Positions 26,089-34,578 of a stretch of DNA of 64,000 nucleotides are shown here, piece by piece. Source of the stretch: Sphingomonas phyllosphaerae 5.2 (lineage in GTDB: Bacteria; Pseudomonadota; Alphaproteobacteria; Sphingomonadales; Sphingomonadaceae). The stretch spans positions 2,328,501-2,392,500 of the forward strand of contig NZ_ATTI01000001.1 in the NCBI RefSeq assembly GCF_000419605.1, given 5' to 3'. The translations under genes were made by a program, and so were the position numbers. Each line of letters opens with the position of its first letter. Within the stretch, counting starts at the first letter, position 1. The notes under the pieces are model-generated. The model was not told the origin of the DNA, ran no database searches, and was given only the letters and a program-made list of their open reading frames with translations.

Positions 26089-26859
26089 ATGCAGGCGCTG
26101 ACGCAACTCGACTTTTCCGCCTTGTGGCCGTTCATTGCGGTCGGTTTCGGCGCGCAGCTCGTCGACGGCGCGCTCGGCATGGCGTTCGGCGTCATCTGCA
26201 ATACGTTGCTGGTGGCGGTGATGGGGCTTCCCCCGGCGCGCGCTTCGGCGAACGTGCATATCGTCGAGACGTTCACCACCGCGATCTCCGGGATCAGCCA
26301 CGCGATCACCGGCAATATCGACAAGACGCTGTTCCTGCGCCTGTTGGTGCCGGGCGTGCTCGGGGGCGTGGCGGGCGCGTATCTGCTGACCAATATCGAT
26401 GGTGCGACGATCAAGCCCTTCGTGCTCGGCTATCTCGTCTGCATCGGCATCTACCTGTTGGTACGCGGATTGTTGTTCCCGCCGCGCGTCAGCAAGCCGA
26501 AGGTGGTGGAGCCGCTGGGATTGTTCGGCGGCTTCATGGATGCGGCGGGCGGCGGCGGCTGGGGGCCGATCGTGACGTCAAACCTGCTGGTGCAGGGCGT
26601 CGAGCCGCGCAAGGTGGTCGGCACGGTCAGCGCGGTCGAGTTCTTCCTGACCGCCACTGTCTCGGCGACCTTCATCTATCATCTCGGGCTGAAGGATTTT
26701 GCGACCGCCACCGTCGGCCTGCTGATCGGCGGCGTCCTTGCCGCGCCGTTCGGTGCCTTCTTCGCCAAGCGCATTCCGATGAAGGTGATGCTGGTGCTGG
26801 TCGGCACCGTCCTCACCATCACCAGCACCTACGGCTTCATCCGCGCCGTGCTGATGTAG
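26089..26859 (+). CDS. TSUP-family (TauE/SafE) membrane transporter
   Basis: The 256-residue protein has eight likely membrane segments and the family features GFGAQLVDGALGMAFG at the start and GGFMDAAGGGGWGPIVTSNL in the middle. TSUP proteins move sulfite, sulfoacetate or other organosulfur anions across the inner membrane. Divergence from cysE supports a sulfur substrate by inference. ATG at 26089 is preceded by GGGGAG; an ATG at 26038 would add 17 residues. Confidence 0.85.
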   Translation: MQALTQLDFSALWPFIAVGFGAQLVDGALGMAFGVICNTLLVAVMGLPPARASANVHIVETFTTAISGISHAITGNIDKTLFLRLLVPGVLGGVAGAYLLTNIDGATIKPFVLGYLVCIGIYLLVRGLLFPPRVSKPKVVEPLGLFGGFMDAAGGGGWGPIVTSNLLVQGVEPRKVVGTVSAVEFFLTATVSATFIYHLGLKDFATATVGLLIGGVLAAPFGAFFAKRIPMKVMLVLVGTVLTITSTYGFIRAVLM

Positions 26860-26875
26860 CGCCGCGCCTCTCTTC

Positions 26876-26953
26876 CGTCATTGCGAGCGCAGCCAAATAA
26901 CACAGAGCCGGACCCAACGCCGTGGCCCGATTAGCTACGCTCGCGATGACGCG
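26876..26953. repeat. Short palindromic repeat copy (arms only)
   Basis: Terminal arms CGTCATTGCGAGCGCAGC (26876-26893) and GCTACGCTCGCGATGACG (26934-26951) are inverted copies of the element seen at 61300 and 63248, with a diverged middle. It lies just after the TSUP gene. Confidence 0.7.
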
Positions 26954-27033
26954 CCGGCCTGATGTTACGCCGAGCCGCGCCCGGCTCCGCCCTGCGGAAC
27001 CGTCCAGCGACCCGGCACGACGTAGCGGAAAGC

Positions 27034-27555
27034 TTACGCGCTCACCGCATGAACAGTCGCCACCGCCTTCATCACCGAGGCGATGCGGGCCGCGGTCTGG
27101 ATCATCTCGGCGGTCGCGCCGGCCTTCTTCAGTACCTGCTCATGGCTGTCGATGCACATGCCGCAGCCGTTCATCGCGCTGACCGCCAGGCTGAACAGTT
27201 CGAAATCGAGCTTGTCGATCCCCGGCGCGCCGATCACGTTCATGCGCAGCTTGGCCGGCATCCGCGCATATTCCTCGTTGCTGGCGAGGTGCGTGAAGCG
27301 ATAATAGACGTTGTTCATCGCCATCACCGCGGCGGCGGCGCGCGCCGCATTGGCGGCCTCCGGCGACAGCTTGTCCGCAACTTCCGCTTCGGTCGCCTCG
27401 ACAAGCGGCTTGTAGCCCGAACCGTGCGCACAGGCGAGCAATGTGCCGTACTTGCGCTGATCGTTCAGCACCGTCTCGTTCAGCAGCGAGCCGACGTTGA
27501 GCCGGATGTCCTTGGCGAAATCGGGCAGCGCGCCCGCGAATTCCTTGAGTGCCAT
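27034..27555 (-). CDS. ahpD: Alkylhydroperoxidase AhpD-type protein
   Basis: The 173-residue cytosolic protein has the AhpD/CMD fold and the redox motif NGCGMCIDSHE with the CxxC pair and proton-relay His. In Mycobacterium AhpD reduces AhpC through lipoamide; here it sits 131 bases downstream of ahpC. ATG at 27555 gives the family N-terminus MALKEF; an ATG at 27567 with GAGG 9 bases upstream is an alternative. OxyR is encoded divergently, so peroxide control is likely. Confidence 0.88.
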   Translation of the reverse strand: MALKEFAGALPDFAKDIRLNVGSLLNETVLNDQRKYGTLLACAHGSGYKPLVEATEAEVADKLSPEAANAARAAAAVMAMNNVYYRFTHLASNEEYARMPAKLRMNVIGAPGIDKLDFELFSLAVSAMNGCGMCIDSHEQVLKKAGATAEMIQTAARIASVMKAVATVHAVSA

Positions 27556-27578
27556 TGTCTGTCTCATCTGAAAACACC

Positions 27579-27639
27579 TCACCCCGACGCAGACTGGGGT
27601 CTCCCAGTGACGGAGAGACCCCAGCTCGCGCCGGGGTGA
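27579..27639 (-). terminator. Two-tier hairpin between ahpC and ahpD
   Basis: An inner 10-bp perfect stem (27594-27603 with 27615-27624) is enclosed by an outer 8-bp stem (27579-27586 with 27632-27639). It lies in the ahpC-ahpD spacer with no T-run. It could lower ahpD expression or stabilise the ahpC message, or be a repeat element. Confidence 0.5.
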
Positions 27640-27686
27640 AGTGCGGGAGTTGAAGGGGCGGGAGCGATCGTCCCGCCCCGGATAAA

Positions 27687-28232
27687 TCAGGCAGCGACCT
27701 GCAGGACGTCGTCGCCCTTGTTCCAGTTGCACGGGCACAGCTCGTCGGTCTGCAGCGCGTCGAGCACGCGCAGCGTCTCGGCGGGGTTGCGACCGACGTT
27801 CAGCCCGTTCACCTGCACCGCCTGGATGACGTTGTCCGGATCGACGATGAACGTCGCGCGGAACGCGACATGCTCGTTCTTGTCGACGATGCCGAGCGCG
27901 TCGGCCAGCTTGCGGCCGTTATCGGCCAGCCACGGGAAGTCCGCAGCGGCCAGGTCCGGGTCCGACTTGCGCCAGGCCAGATGGACGTGCGCGGTGTCGG
28001 TCGACGCGCCGATCAGCACGGCGTCGCGGTCCTCGAAGTCACCCTTGATCTGGCTGTAGCCGACGATCTCGGTCGGGCACACGAAGGTGAAGTCCTTCGG
28101 CCAGTAGAACAGCACCTTCCACTTGCCCGGATAGGCAGTGGTCAGGTCCAGCGTCTCGCCGTTCGGCAGTGCGCTCGTCCCCTGCTGGACGGGGACGGTC
28201 AGGGCGGGGAAGGTATCGCCGATGGTCAGCAT
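27687..28232 (-). CDS. ahpC: Peroxiredoxin, alkyl hydroperoxide reductase subunit C
   Basis: The 181-residue cytosolic 2-Cys-type peroxiredoxin carries the peroxidatic cysteine in DFTFVCPTE and a C-terminal cysteine pair in DELCPCNW. It reduces hydrogen and organic peroxides. The CPC motif suggests AhpD or a thiol partner as reductant, in keeping with ahpD downstream. CAGGAG lies 8 bases before the ATG. Promoter control by the divergent OxyR is expected. Confidence 0.95.
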   Translation of the reverse strand: MLTIGDTFPALTVPVQQGTSALPNGETLDLTTAYPGKWKVLFYWPKDFTFVCPTEIVGYSQIKGDFEDRDAVLIGASTDTAHVHLAWRKSDPDLAAADFPWLADNGRKLADALGIVDKNEHVAFRATFIVDPDNVIQAVQVNGLNVGRNPAETLRVLDALQTDELCPCNWNKGDDVLQVAA

Positions 28233-28382
28233 AATCTGGCTCCTGTTGTGAATTGCGGAGTTCCAGTCATCCTCTGCACCTGGATCGCTCGACCGCGATC
28301 TCTCGTTGCATGCCCGATATAGGGGCTTCGCGTGATCGAACAAATCGTCTATCTCATCAGCAGTGATCGCCGGAGACGATAA

Positions 28383-29285
28383 ATGGCCGCGACCTATCTG
28401 CCGACCCTGAAGCAGCTGCAATATCTCGTGGCATTGAAGGAGCATGGCCATTTCGGCCGTGCGGCGGAAGCGTGCTTCGTGACGCAATCGACGCTGTCTG
28501 CGGGCCTCCGCGAACTCGAAACGCTGATCGGCGTGACACTGGTCGAGCGTACGCGGCGGGTCGTGCGCTTCACCCCGCTTGGCGAGCAGATCGCCACCAA
28601 GGCGCGGGTCGTGCTGCGCGAGGCGGAGGAACTCGGCGATCTCGCGCGCGCCGCCGGGCGGCCGCTGTCGGGCGAAATGCGGATGAGCGTCATCCCCACG
28701 ATCGCGCCCTTCCTGCTGCCGCGCATCCTGCCGCGGCTGCGGCGCGACTATCCCGATCTCAAGCTGTTCCTGCGCGAGGAACCGAGCGGCCCGGCGTGCG
28801 AGGCGCTCCACAACGGTCGCACCGATTGCGTGCTGCTCGCGCTTCCGTATTCCTGCGGCGAAGTGACCGTCCTGAAGCTGTTCGACGACCGCCTCTTCCT
28901 CGCCTTCCCGGAGGGCGAGATGCCCGCCGGCATCACCACCGTACAACCCGCCGATATCGACGAGACGCGGCTGCTGCTGCTCGAGGACGGGCATTGCCTC
29001 AAGGAACATGCGCTCGCCGCCTGCAACCGCGCCGAATTGCGCGCCGAGGCGACGATGCTCGGCACCTCGCTGCACACGATGGTGCAGATGGTCGACAACG
29101 GACTGGGCGTCACGATGCTGCCCAAGATCGCGCTCGACGCCGGCATCCTCGACCATACCAATGTCATCGCGCGCCCGCTCGACGCCGCCTCGCCGGTCCG
29201 CACGCTGGCGCTGGTCTGGCGCCGCGCCTCGCCGCGCGAACGGGATTTCCAGCTGTTGGGCGAGGTGCTGAAGGCCGCCGCCTGA
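28383..29285 (+). CDS. oxyR: Hydrogen-peroxide-sensing LysR regulator
   Basis: The 300-residue protein has a LysR helix-turn-helix at about 8-65 (GRAAEACFVTQSTLSAGLRELE). The OxyR redox pair is present as Cys205 and Cys214 in DGHCLKEHALAAC, with the same spacing as the E. coli cysteines. It activates peroxide-defence genes when oxidised. It diverges from ahpC across 150 bases. ATAG at 28319 and CTAT at 28349 lie there, but not at full OxyR-box spacing. GGAGA precedes the ATG. Confidence 0.94.
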   Translation: MAATYLPTLKQLQYLVALKEHGHFGRAAEACFVTQSTLSAGLRELETLIGVTLVERTRRVVRFTPLGEQIATKARVVLREAEELGDLARAAGRPLSGEMRMSVIPTIAPFLLPRILPRLRRDYPDLKLFLREEPSGPACEALHNGRTDCVLLALPYSCGEVTVLKLFDDRLFLAFPEGEMPAGITTVQPADIDETRLLLLEDGHCLKEHALAACNRAELRAEATMLGTSLHTMVQMVDNGLGVTMLPKIALDAGILDHTNVIARPLDAASPVRTLALVWRRASPRERDFQLLGEVLKAAA

Positions 29286-29390
29286 TGGCGATTGACGCGC
29301 AGTCGCAACAGGCGCAGCTTCTTCTTCTGGAGTTCGCCGTCTGTCGGGCATCGTGCCCGCCGCGGCCGCTCCGGTCGGGAGGTGTGTCTC

Positions 29391-30062
29391 ATGGCTTATG
29401 CGGCTCGAATGGACAATTCGCGGCGTCTCACCACGATCGCCGGCGTCGCCGCGATCCACGGCCTGCTTGGCTACGTCTTCATCAGCGGGATGGCGGCCAG
29501 CTTCGTTCACAAGATGGTCGATCCCTTCACCGTCACCAACATCCCGATCGAGACCCCGCCGCCGCCGCTGACGCCCAAGCCGCCGACCCTGGAAAAGGTC
29601 ACCCCGCAACAGACCACGGTCGCGCCGCCATTGACCGCCGTCGTGCCGATCATCACGACGCACACCGTCGATCCCGTCGTGGTGGTGCCGCCACCACCGA
29701 TGACCGGCACGTTTGGCAATGGTGTGGTCACCGTCGATCCTCCCGTCGCGCCGGAAGCGGCGAGCAAGGCGGCCGGCGTCCTCGCCCGCGGCGACCGTAA
29801 CCAGTGGATCACCACCGACGATTACCCGCCCTCGGCATTGCGCGGAGAGGAGCAGGGCGTCGTCGGGATCGCGCTGCGCATCGCTGCGGATGGTCGCATC
29901 GACTCCTGCACCGTGACGGCGTCGAGCGGGCACGTGGCGCTCGATCAGGCGACATGCCGGCTCTATCAGCGCCGCGCGCGCTTCACGCCGGCGCGCGACG
30001 ATGCTGGCACCCCGGTGGCCGGCACGTTCACCGATCGGGTGCGCTGGCAATTGCCGCTGTAA
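29391..30062 (+). CDS. tonB: TonB-family energy transducer
   Basis: The 223-residue protein has one N-terminal membrane segment (about 14-36), a Pro-rich spacer (ETPPPPLTPKPP and VVVPPPPM) and a C-terminal TonB domain (about 145-223; DDYPPSALRGEEQGVVGI and ACTV-type core). It carries proton-motive energy to outer-membrane receptors. The spacer is short for a TonB. GGGAGG lies 8 bases before ATG 29391. No exbB or exbD lies beside it, so it may share those encoded elsewhere. Confidence 0.82.
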   Translation: MAYAARMDNSRRLTTIAGVAAIHGLLGYVFISGMAASFVHKMVDPFTVTNIPIETPPPPLTPKPPTLEKVTPQQTTVAPPLTAVVPIITTHTVDPVVVVPPPPMTGTFGNGVVTVDPPVAPEAASKAAGVLARGDRNQWITTDDYPPSALRGEEQGVVGIALRIAADGRIDSCTVTASSGHVALDQATCRLYQRRARFTPARDDAGTPVAGTFTDRVRWQLPL

Positions 30063-30102
30063 CTGGAAACCCGCAGCGGAGGAACACGAGCAGGACCGGG
30101 TG

Positions 30103-30178
30103 CGTCATTGCGGGCGTCGCGAAGCAATCCAGGCGCCCTGGTCCGGCGCCGAATTGGTTCGCCGCGCTCGCCATGACG
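30103..30178. repeat. Short palindromic repeat copy
   Basis: CGTCATTGCGGGCG and GCGAAGCAATCCAGG on the left are answered by GCCGCGCTCGCCATGACGAG on the right. It matches the arms of the larger composite repeat. It is the first of two repeat copies in the gene-free stretch 30063-30788. Confidence 0.65.
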
Positions 30179-30382
30179 AGCGTGAACGCACCGGCCGTCA
30201 GCGTTCGCGTTCCAGAAAAGTCAGATCCCATCGCCCCGTACGTGATCCGCGGCCTCGCCCTTCCGCCGTCAAGTCAGCAGCGTGCTCCGGCTCATGCCCG
30301 GAGCGACGGGATCAGGGCGTCCCCGTCGAGAAACGGCGCTGCCTGGGCCGGCGCCCCCGATCATCGATCGCGGCCTGGGCGG

Positions 30383-30566
30383 GATTGACGTTCAGCGCCT
30401 CACGGGTGCCCGGCTGCTCTCCGATGAAGATCGTCGACCTGCTCCGGCGAACCACGCTCCCGCGACCGGGCAGACTTGCTCCCTGCGCCCGTCATCGCGA
30501 GCGTAGCGATGCAAGCCACGTTGTCGTGCCTAACGCTGGATGCTTCGCCACGAGCGCACCGACGGC
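30383..30566 (+). repeat. Composite repeat, long copy (forward)
   Basis: A left box (ATTGACGTTCAGCGCCTCAC), a core (GATGAAGATCGTCGACCTGC and onward to 30484) and a diverged palindromic tail CGTCATCGCGAGCGTAGCGA are in the same order as at 63248. Over the core the two copies align without gaps. Apart from this and the copy at 30103, nothing is supported in 30063-30788. Confidence 0.75.
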
Positions 30567-30788
30567 GCCTGCGGGTAATCGGGCTGATCGTCGATCGCGC
30601 CCTGGAGCGGTTTCGGATCATGTTGCGCCATCGGCACGCAGGGAGTTTCGATCCGCCGCAAGGCGCGAGGAGGGCGCGCTGCTCTGGCATCGCAACCGGG
30701 GAGCAACGCCGCGGCGGGCCGGAATCACCCCGCCGCGTAGCGGGCGCCCAAGGGCGATGACGGTGGTGCAACGTGGTCGGAAACCGCT

Positions 30789-31220
30789 CTAGCTCCAGCG
30801 CGCCGCCGCATCGTCGTCGGCGGCGCGCGCCTCCACCCAGCGCGCCTCGCCACCTACCGTCTCACGTTTCCAGAACGGCGCATCGGTCTTCAGCCGGTCG
30901 ATCAGGAACGCACACGCCGCCAGCGCCGCGGCACGATGCGCCGAACATGCACCGACGAACACGATCCGCTCGCCCGGTGCCATCGGCCCGACGCGGTGAA
31001 CGATCGTTGCCGCCGCGAGCGACCAGCGGGCGCACGCCTCTTCCGCCAGCCGCGTCAGCGCCGCCTCGGTTGCGCCGGGATAATGTTCCAGCTCCAGCGT
31101 GGCGACCCCGTCGTCGGCGCGCACCAGTCCGGTGAACGTCGCGACCGCCCCGCCCTGTTCCAGGGACTCAAGCTCGCGCGCCACATCGATCGCGTCGCGC
31201 GCGACGATCACGCGGATCAT
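30789..31220 (-). CDS. moaE: Molybdopterin synthase catalytic subunit
   Basis: The 143-residue protein carries the MoaE patterns GAVATFTGLVR, LELEHYPGATE, HRVGPMAPGE and a KxDAPFWKRE active-site end (Lys in DAPFWKRE). With MoaD it inserts sulfur into precursor Z to give molybdopterin. The start overlaps the moaD stop as ATGA. No other molybdopterin gene is in the window. Confidence 0.95.
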   Translation of the reverse strand: MIRVIVARDAIDVARELESLEQGGAVATFTGLVRADDGVATLELEHYPGATEAALTRLAEEACARWSLAAATIVHRVGPMAPGERIVFVGACSAHRAAALAACAFLIDRLKTDAPFWKRETVGGEARWVEARAADDDAAARWS

Positions 31221-31468
31221 CCGCCAGTCACCGGCGGGAAGATCGCCACCTCGCGCGCACCCGCGATCGGCGCATCCAGCGCCACGAACGTCTGGTCGAC
31301 CGCGGCGCGCAGCCGTGCCGGGTTCGCGAAGGCAGCGGCATGGCCTTCGCTACGCTGCGCCAGCCACGCGATCAGCCCGGCGACGGTGGCCACGTCGGCA
31401 GGCGGCGCGACGTCTTCCTCGCCCGTCCCGATCCGCTCGCGTACCCACGCGAAATACAACAGCTTCAT
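31217..31468 (-). CDS. moaD: Molybdopterin synthase sulfur-carrier subunit
   Basis: The 83-residue ubiquitin-fold protein begins MKLLYFAWVRERIG and ends PPVTGG. The terminal Gly-Gly is the site of thiocarboxylation. It donates sulfur within molybdopterin synthase with MoaE, encoded directly downstream. It follows pgsA by 58 bases and may share its transcript. Confidence 0.93.
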   Translation of the reverse strand: MKLLYFAWVRERIGTGEEDVAPPADVATVAGLIAWLAQRSEGHAAAFANPARLRAAVDQTFVALDAPIAGAREVAIFPPVTGG

Positions 31469-31526
31469 GTGCGACCCCGATGATGACCGCGGACGAACGC
31501 GCGATCCGCCACGAAAGTGGCGTCGT

Positions 31527-32093
31527 TCAATCCATGTGCCGCAGGCCGACGCGCAGGTAATCCCACCCGGTGACGATCGTCAGCGCCGCCGCCCCCCACA
31601 GGCTGGCCAGCCCGGCGACCTTGATCCACGCCTCGCCCGGCGCTGCGCCCGACAGGATCAGCGCGCCCAGCGATACCAGCTGCAACGTCGTCTTCCATTT
31701 CGCCAGCCGCGATACCGGCAACGATACCTGCAACCCCGCCAGGAACTCGCGCAGCCCGCTCACCGCGATCTCGCGCAACAGGATCACCAGTGCGGCGATG
31801 ATGTGCACGCCGGTGATCGCCGCGACATCGTCGTGCCGCGTGCCGACCAGCATCAGGATGACCGCGGCCACCATGATCTTGTCGGCGATCGGGTCCAGGA
31901 ACACCCCCAGTTTCGAAACGGTGCCCTGCGCGCGCGCCAGGTATCCGTCGAAATAATCGGTGATCCCCATCAGGCAATATAGCGCGAAGGCGATCGCGAA
32001 CCCCAGCGACCAGCTCGGCCACCACAGGAACGCCACGAGCAGCGGCACCATGACGATCCGCGACAGCGTCAGGATGTTGGGCAGGGACAGCAT
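31527..32093 (-). CDS. pgsA: CDP-diacylglycerol-glycerol-3-phosphate phosphatidyltransferase
   Basis: The 188-residue integral membrane enzyme makes phosphatidylglycerol phosphate. The CDP-alcohol transferase motif is complete: DYFDGYLARAQG followed by FLDPIADK. Four to six membrane segments are visible. Start 32093 gives the usual MLSLPNILTLSR opening; ATG at 32141 would add 16 residues and neither has a strong ribosome binding site. It diverges from an LplT-like MFS gene, also linked to phospholipids. Confidence 0.92.
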   Translation of the reverse strand: MLSLPNILTLSRIVMVPLLVAFLWWPSWSLGFAIAFALYCLMGITDYFDGYLARAQGTVSKLGVFLDPIADKIMVAAVILMLVGTRHDDVAAITGVHIIAALVILLREIAVSGLREFLAGLQVSLPVSRLAKWKTTLQLVSLGALILSGAAPGEAWIKVAGLASLWGAAALTIVTGWDYLRVGLRHMD

Positions 32094-32221
32094 GGTCGCG
32101 ACGTGGACCCATGGCGCAGGCGACGCAAGCACCTCCGCCATGAAAATCGCCGTTGGAACGCGCGCAGGCAGCCGCTATGGCTCGCCGGATTGTCAACTAT
32201 CCGGGGGCCCGGTCCCGCGTC

Positions 32222-33517
32222 ATGATAAATGCCCTCGGGCTTATGAAACGGCGGCGGTTCCTGCCGCTGTTCACCACGCAATTCCTAGGCGCCTTCAACG
32301 ACAATCTCTTCAAGACCTCGATGGTGCTGTTCGCCACCTACGAGATATTTGCCGACGAAACGCAGGAAAGCTTTTTCAACGCGCTCAGCGCAGCGCTCTT
32401 CATCCTGCCGTTCTTCATCCTTTCCGCCCTGTCGGGGCAGCTGGCCGATTCGTCGGACAAGGCGCGGATCATCCGCATCGTGAAGACCGTCGAGATCGCG
32501 ATCATGGCGGTCGGCGGTGCCGGGCTGCTGCTCGCGCGCACCGGCGCGGTCACGCTGCCGCTGGTGCTGATGCTCGCCGCGGTGACCGGGCTCGGCGTGC
32601 ATTCGACGTTCTTCGGGCCGATCAAATACGCGATCCTGCCGCAGCATCTGGACGAGGACGACGTGCTCGGCGGCACCGGGCTGGTGGAGGCGGGCACTTA
32701 TCTCGCCATCCTGCTCGGCACGATCGTCGCGGGCTTCGTCTATCGCTCGCCGGTGCTGGTCGTGCTGCTGACGCTCGGCGCGGGGCTGCTCGGGTGGCTC
32801 AGCGCGCGCGCGGTGCCGCCCGCCCCGCGGCTCGGGCCGAAGCTGAAGCTCGACTATAATCCGGTACGCGCGTCGTGGCGGCTGATCGCGGGCACGATGC
32901 ACATACCGCGGCTGTTCCTGGCGATCTGCGCGATCAGCTTCTTCTGGACGATCGGTTCGGTGCTCATCATCGTCTTCCCGCCGCTGGTGAAGAACGTGCT
33001 CACCGCCGACGCCAGCGTCGCCAGCCTCGTGCTGGCGGTGTTCTCGATCGGCGTGGCGATCGGCTCGGTGGTGATCAACCTGATGCTGCGCGGGCAGATC
33101 TCCGCGCGCTTCTCGCCGATGTCGGTGATCGCGATGGGGCTGGCGGTGCTCGCCTTCTGGTGGGTGGTCGGGCTGTGGACACCGGCCCCGGAAGGGCATC
33201 TGTTCGACATGCTCGACTTCATCCGGCAACCGCACGCCGTGCCGGTGCTGCTCGCGCTGCTGGGCGTCGCGATCTTCGGCGGCATGTTCGTCGTCCCGCT
33301 CTACGCCTTCCTGACGACGACCGTCACCAAGGACCATACCGCCCGGACGGTCGCGGCGAACAACGTGGTCAATGCCGGCGCGATGACCTTCGGCTCGATC
33401 GCTGTCGCCGGCATCACCGCGCTTGGTGTCACCCCGTCGCAGTTGCTGCTGGTCGTGGTCGGCATGTGCGGCGTCTCGGCGCTGCTCGCGCAACGCCTGC
33501 ATCGCGCGTGCGATTGA
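32222..33517 (+). CDS. MFS transporter, LplT-like (lysophospholipid-type)
   Basis: The roughly 431-residue protein has about 12 membrane segments. Its opening FLPLFTTQFLGAFNDNLFKT and the loop STFFGPIKYAILPQHL match the LplT family and the transporter half of fused acyl-ACP synthetases. LplT flips lysophospholipids inward for re-acylation. The acyltransferase half is absent here, so the call is for the transporter alone. ATG choices at 32153, 32177, 32222 and 32243 all lack strong ribosome binding sites; 32222 best fits the family. Confidence 0.78.
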   Translation: MINALGLMKRRRFLPLFTTQFLGAFNDNLFKTSMVLFATYEIFADETQESFFNALSAALFILPFFILSALSGQLADSSDKARIIRIVKTVEIAIMAVGGAGLLLARTGAVTLPLVLMLAAVTGLGVHSTFFGPIKYAILPQHLDEDDVLGGTGLVEAGTYLAILLGTIVAGFVYRSPVLVVLLTLGAGLLGWLSARAVPPAPRLGPKLKLDYNPVRASWRLIAGTMHIPRLFLAICAISFFWTIGSVLIIVFPPLVKNVLTADASVASLVLAVFSIGVAIGSVVINLMLRGQISARFSPMSVIAMGLAVLAFWWVVGLWTPAPEGHLFDMLDFIRQPHAVPVLLALLGVAIFGGMFVVPLYAFLTTTVTKDHTARTVAANNVVNAGAMTFGSIAVAGITALGVTPSQLLLVVVGMCGVSALLAQRLHRACD

Positions 33518-33540
33518 GGCGGAAGCGCTGAAGCTGGCGG

Positions 33541-33563
33541 AGGACGGACGCGAGGTCCGTCCT
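33541..33563 (+). terminator. Hairpin after the LplT-like gene
   Basis: A 9-bp stem (33541-33549 with 33555-33563) closes a GCGAG loop 23 bases after the stop. Only a short T-stretch follows, so terminator strength is uncertain. Confidence 0.5.
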
Positions 33564-33681
33564 TCGGCGGGCGTCCGGACCTGACGCCGATCGATGGAAC
33601 AGTAGCGACCTGCCTGACTGTTCGGGTGGCGCGGTCCGGTCGCCTCTCCACGCGGGATAGAGTGCGGGCCGCAACCCGGGG

Positions 33682-33831
33682 CTAGAAGAACAGCGTCGAG
33701 AAAGTGACGAAGAACGCTGCGAAGCTGAGCAGGAACAATCGCACGTCATTGTCCCCGCTCACGGCCGCCGGGACGCACGGCGGCGGCGGCAGGGTGCGGC
33801 GGAAGGGGTGCCCGGCACCCTCGTTCGTCAT
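33682..33831 (-). CDS. Small single-span membrane protein
   Basis: A 49-residue frame begins MTNEGAGHPFRRTLPPPPC and ends with a clear hydrophobic segment, VRLFLLSFAAFFVTFSTLFF, at the extreme C-terminus. A start six codons upstream (33849) is also possible. Tail-anchored peptides of this type occur in sphingomonads without known role. No good ribosome binding site is visible. Support is composition and the clean transmembrane segment in a gap of 419 bases otherwise without genes. Confidence 0.5.
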   Translation of the reverse strand: MTNEGAGHPFRRTLPPPPCVPAAVSGDNDVRLFLLSFAAFFVTFSTLFF

Positions 33832-33936
33832 GACCAGTCGGCGTTGCATAGTAATGTCTTAACGCACCGTTTACGCTTTCGGCTACCGCACGCTGCGCGC
33901 ACCGCTGTATCGTGTCGGGACATGCAGGAGACCGCG

Positions 33937-34461
33937 ATGCCGCTCTACGCCTTCAAGGGGCAGCGCCCCGTCCGCCACCCCTCCGCCTGGGTCGCGCCCA
34001 GCGCCGACGTGATCGGCGACGTGGTGCTTGGCGAGGATGTCGGCGTGTGGTTCGGCGCGGTGATCCGCGGCGACAACACCACGATCCCGATCGGCGCGCG
34101 CAGCAACGTGCAGGAAGGCGCGATGCTCCATTCCGATCCCGGCACCCCGCTTCGCGTCGGCGAGGATTGCACGATCGGCCATCACGCGGTGCTGCACGGC
34201 TGCACGATCGGCAATCGCGTGCTGATCGGCATGGGCGCGATCATCCTCAACCGCGCGGTGATCGCGGACGATTGCATCGTCGGCGCAGGCGCGCTGGTGA
34301 CCGAGGGCAAGACCTTTCCGCCCCGCTCGCTGATCGTCGGGAGTCCGGCACGCGCGGTCCGCGAACTCGACGACGCCGCGGTCGCCGCGCTCAAGGTCTC
34401 GGCGGCGCATTACGTCGCGAACGCCCGCGCTGCCGCCGACGGACTGGAACGCGTCGAATAG
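33937..34461 (+). CDS. Gamma-carbonic-anhydrase-like hexapeptide protein
   Basis: The 174-residue cytosolic protein is a left-handed beta-helix (about 15-130) with the gamma-CA zinc histidines in HSDPGTPL and CTIGHHAVLHGC. It belongs to the YrdA/PaaY-type branch, in which carbonic anhydrase activity varies. CAGGAGA lies 8 bases before ATG 33937; an ATG at 33922 is less well placed. Confidence 0.85.
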   Translation: MPLYAFKGQRPVRHPSAWVAPSADVIGDVVLGEDVGVWFGAVIRGDNTTIPIGARSNVQEGAMLHSDPGTPLRVGEDCTIGHHAVLHGCTIGNRVLIGMGAIILNRAVIADDCIVGAGALVTEGKTFPPRSLIVGSPARAVRELDDAAVAALKVSAAHYVANARAAADGLERVE

Positions 34462-34578
34462 CGAACGGGACCGCCAGCACGCTCTCGGCAGGATTGCACG
34501 CCGCTCGGAAAAACCCGCTCCAGGGTGACGTGGCGTCAATCTTGCCACGCCCCTGCGCGCCGCACATAACCCGCACCT

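Noticed and set aside
28319..28352. Possible OxyR site (ATAG ... CTAT) between ahpC and oxyR
   Set aside because: The spacing is 30 instead of the expected multiple-of-11 arrangement and the inner motifs are missing, so it is mentioned only under oxyR.
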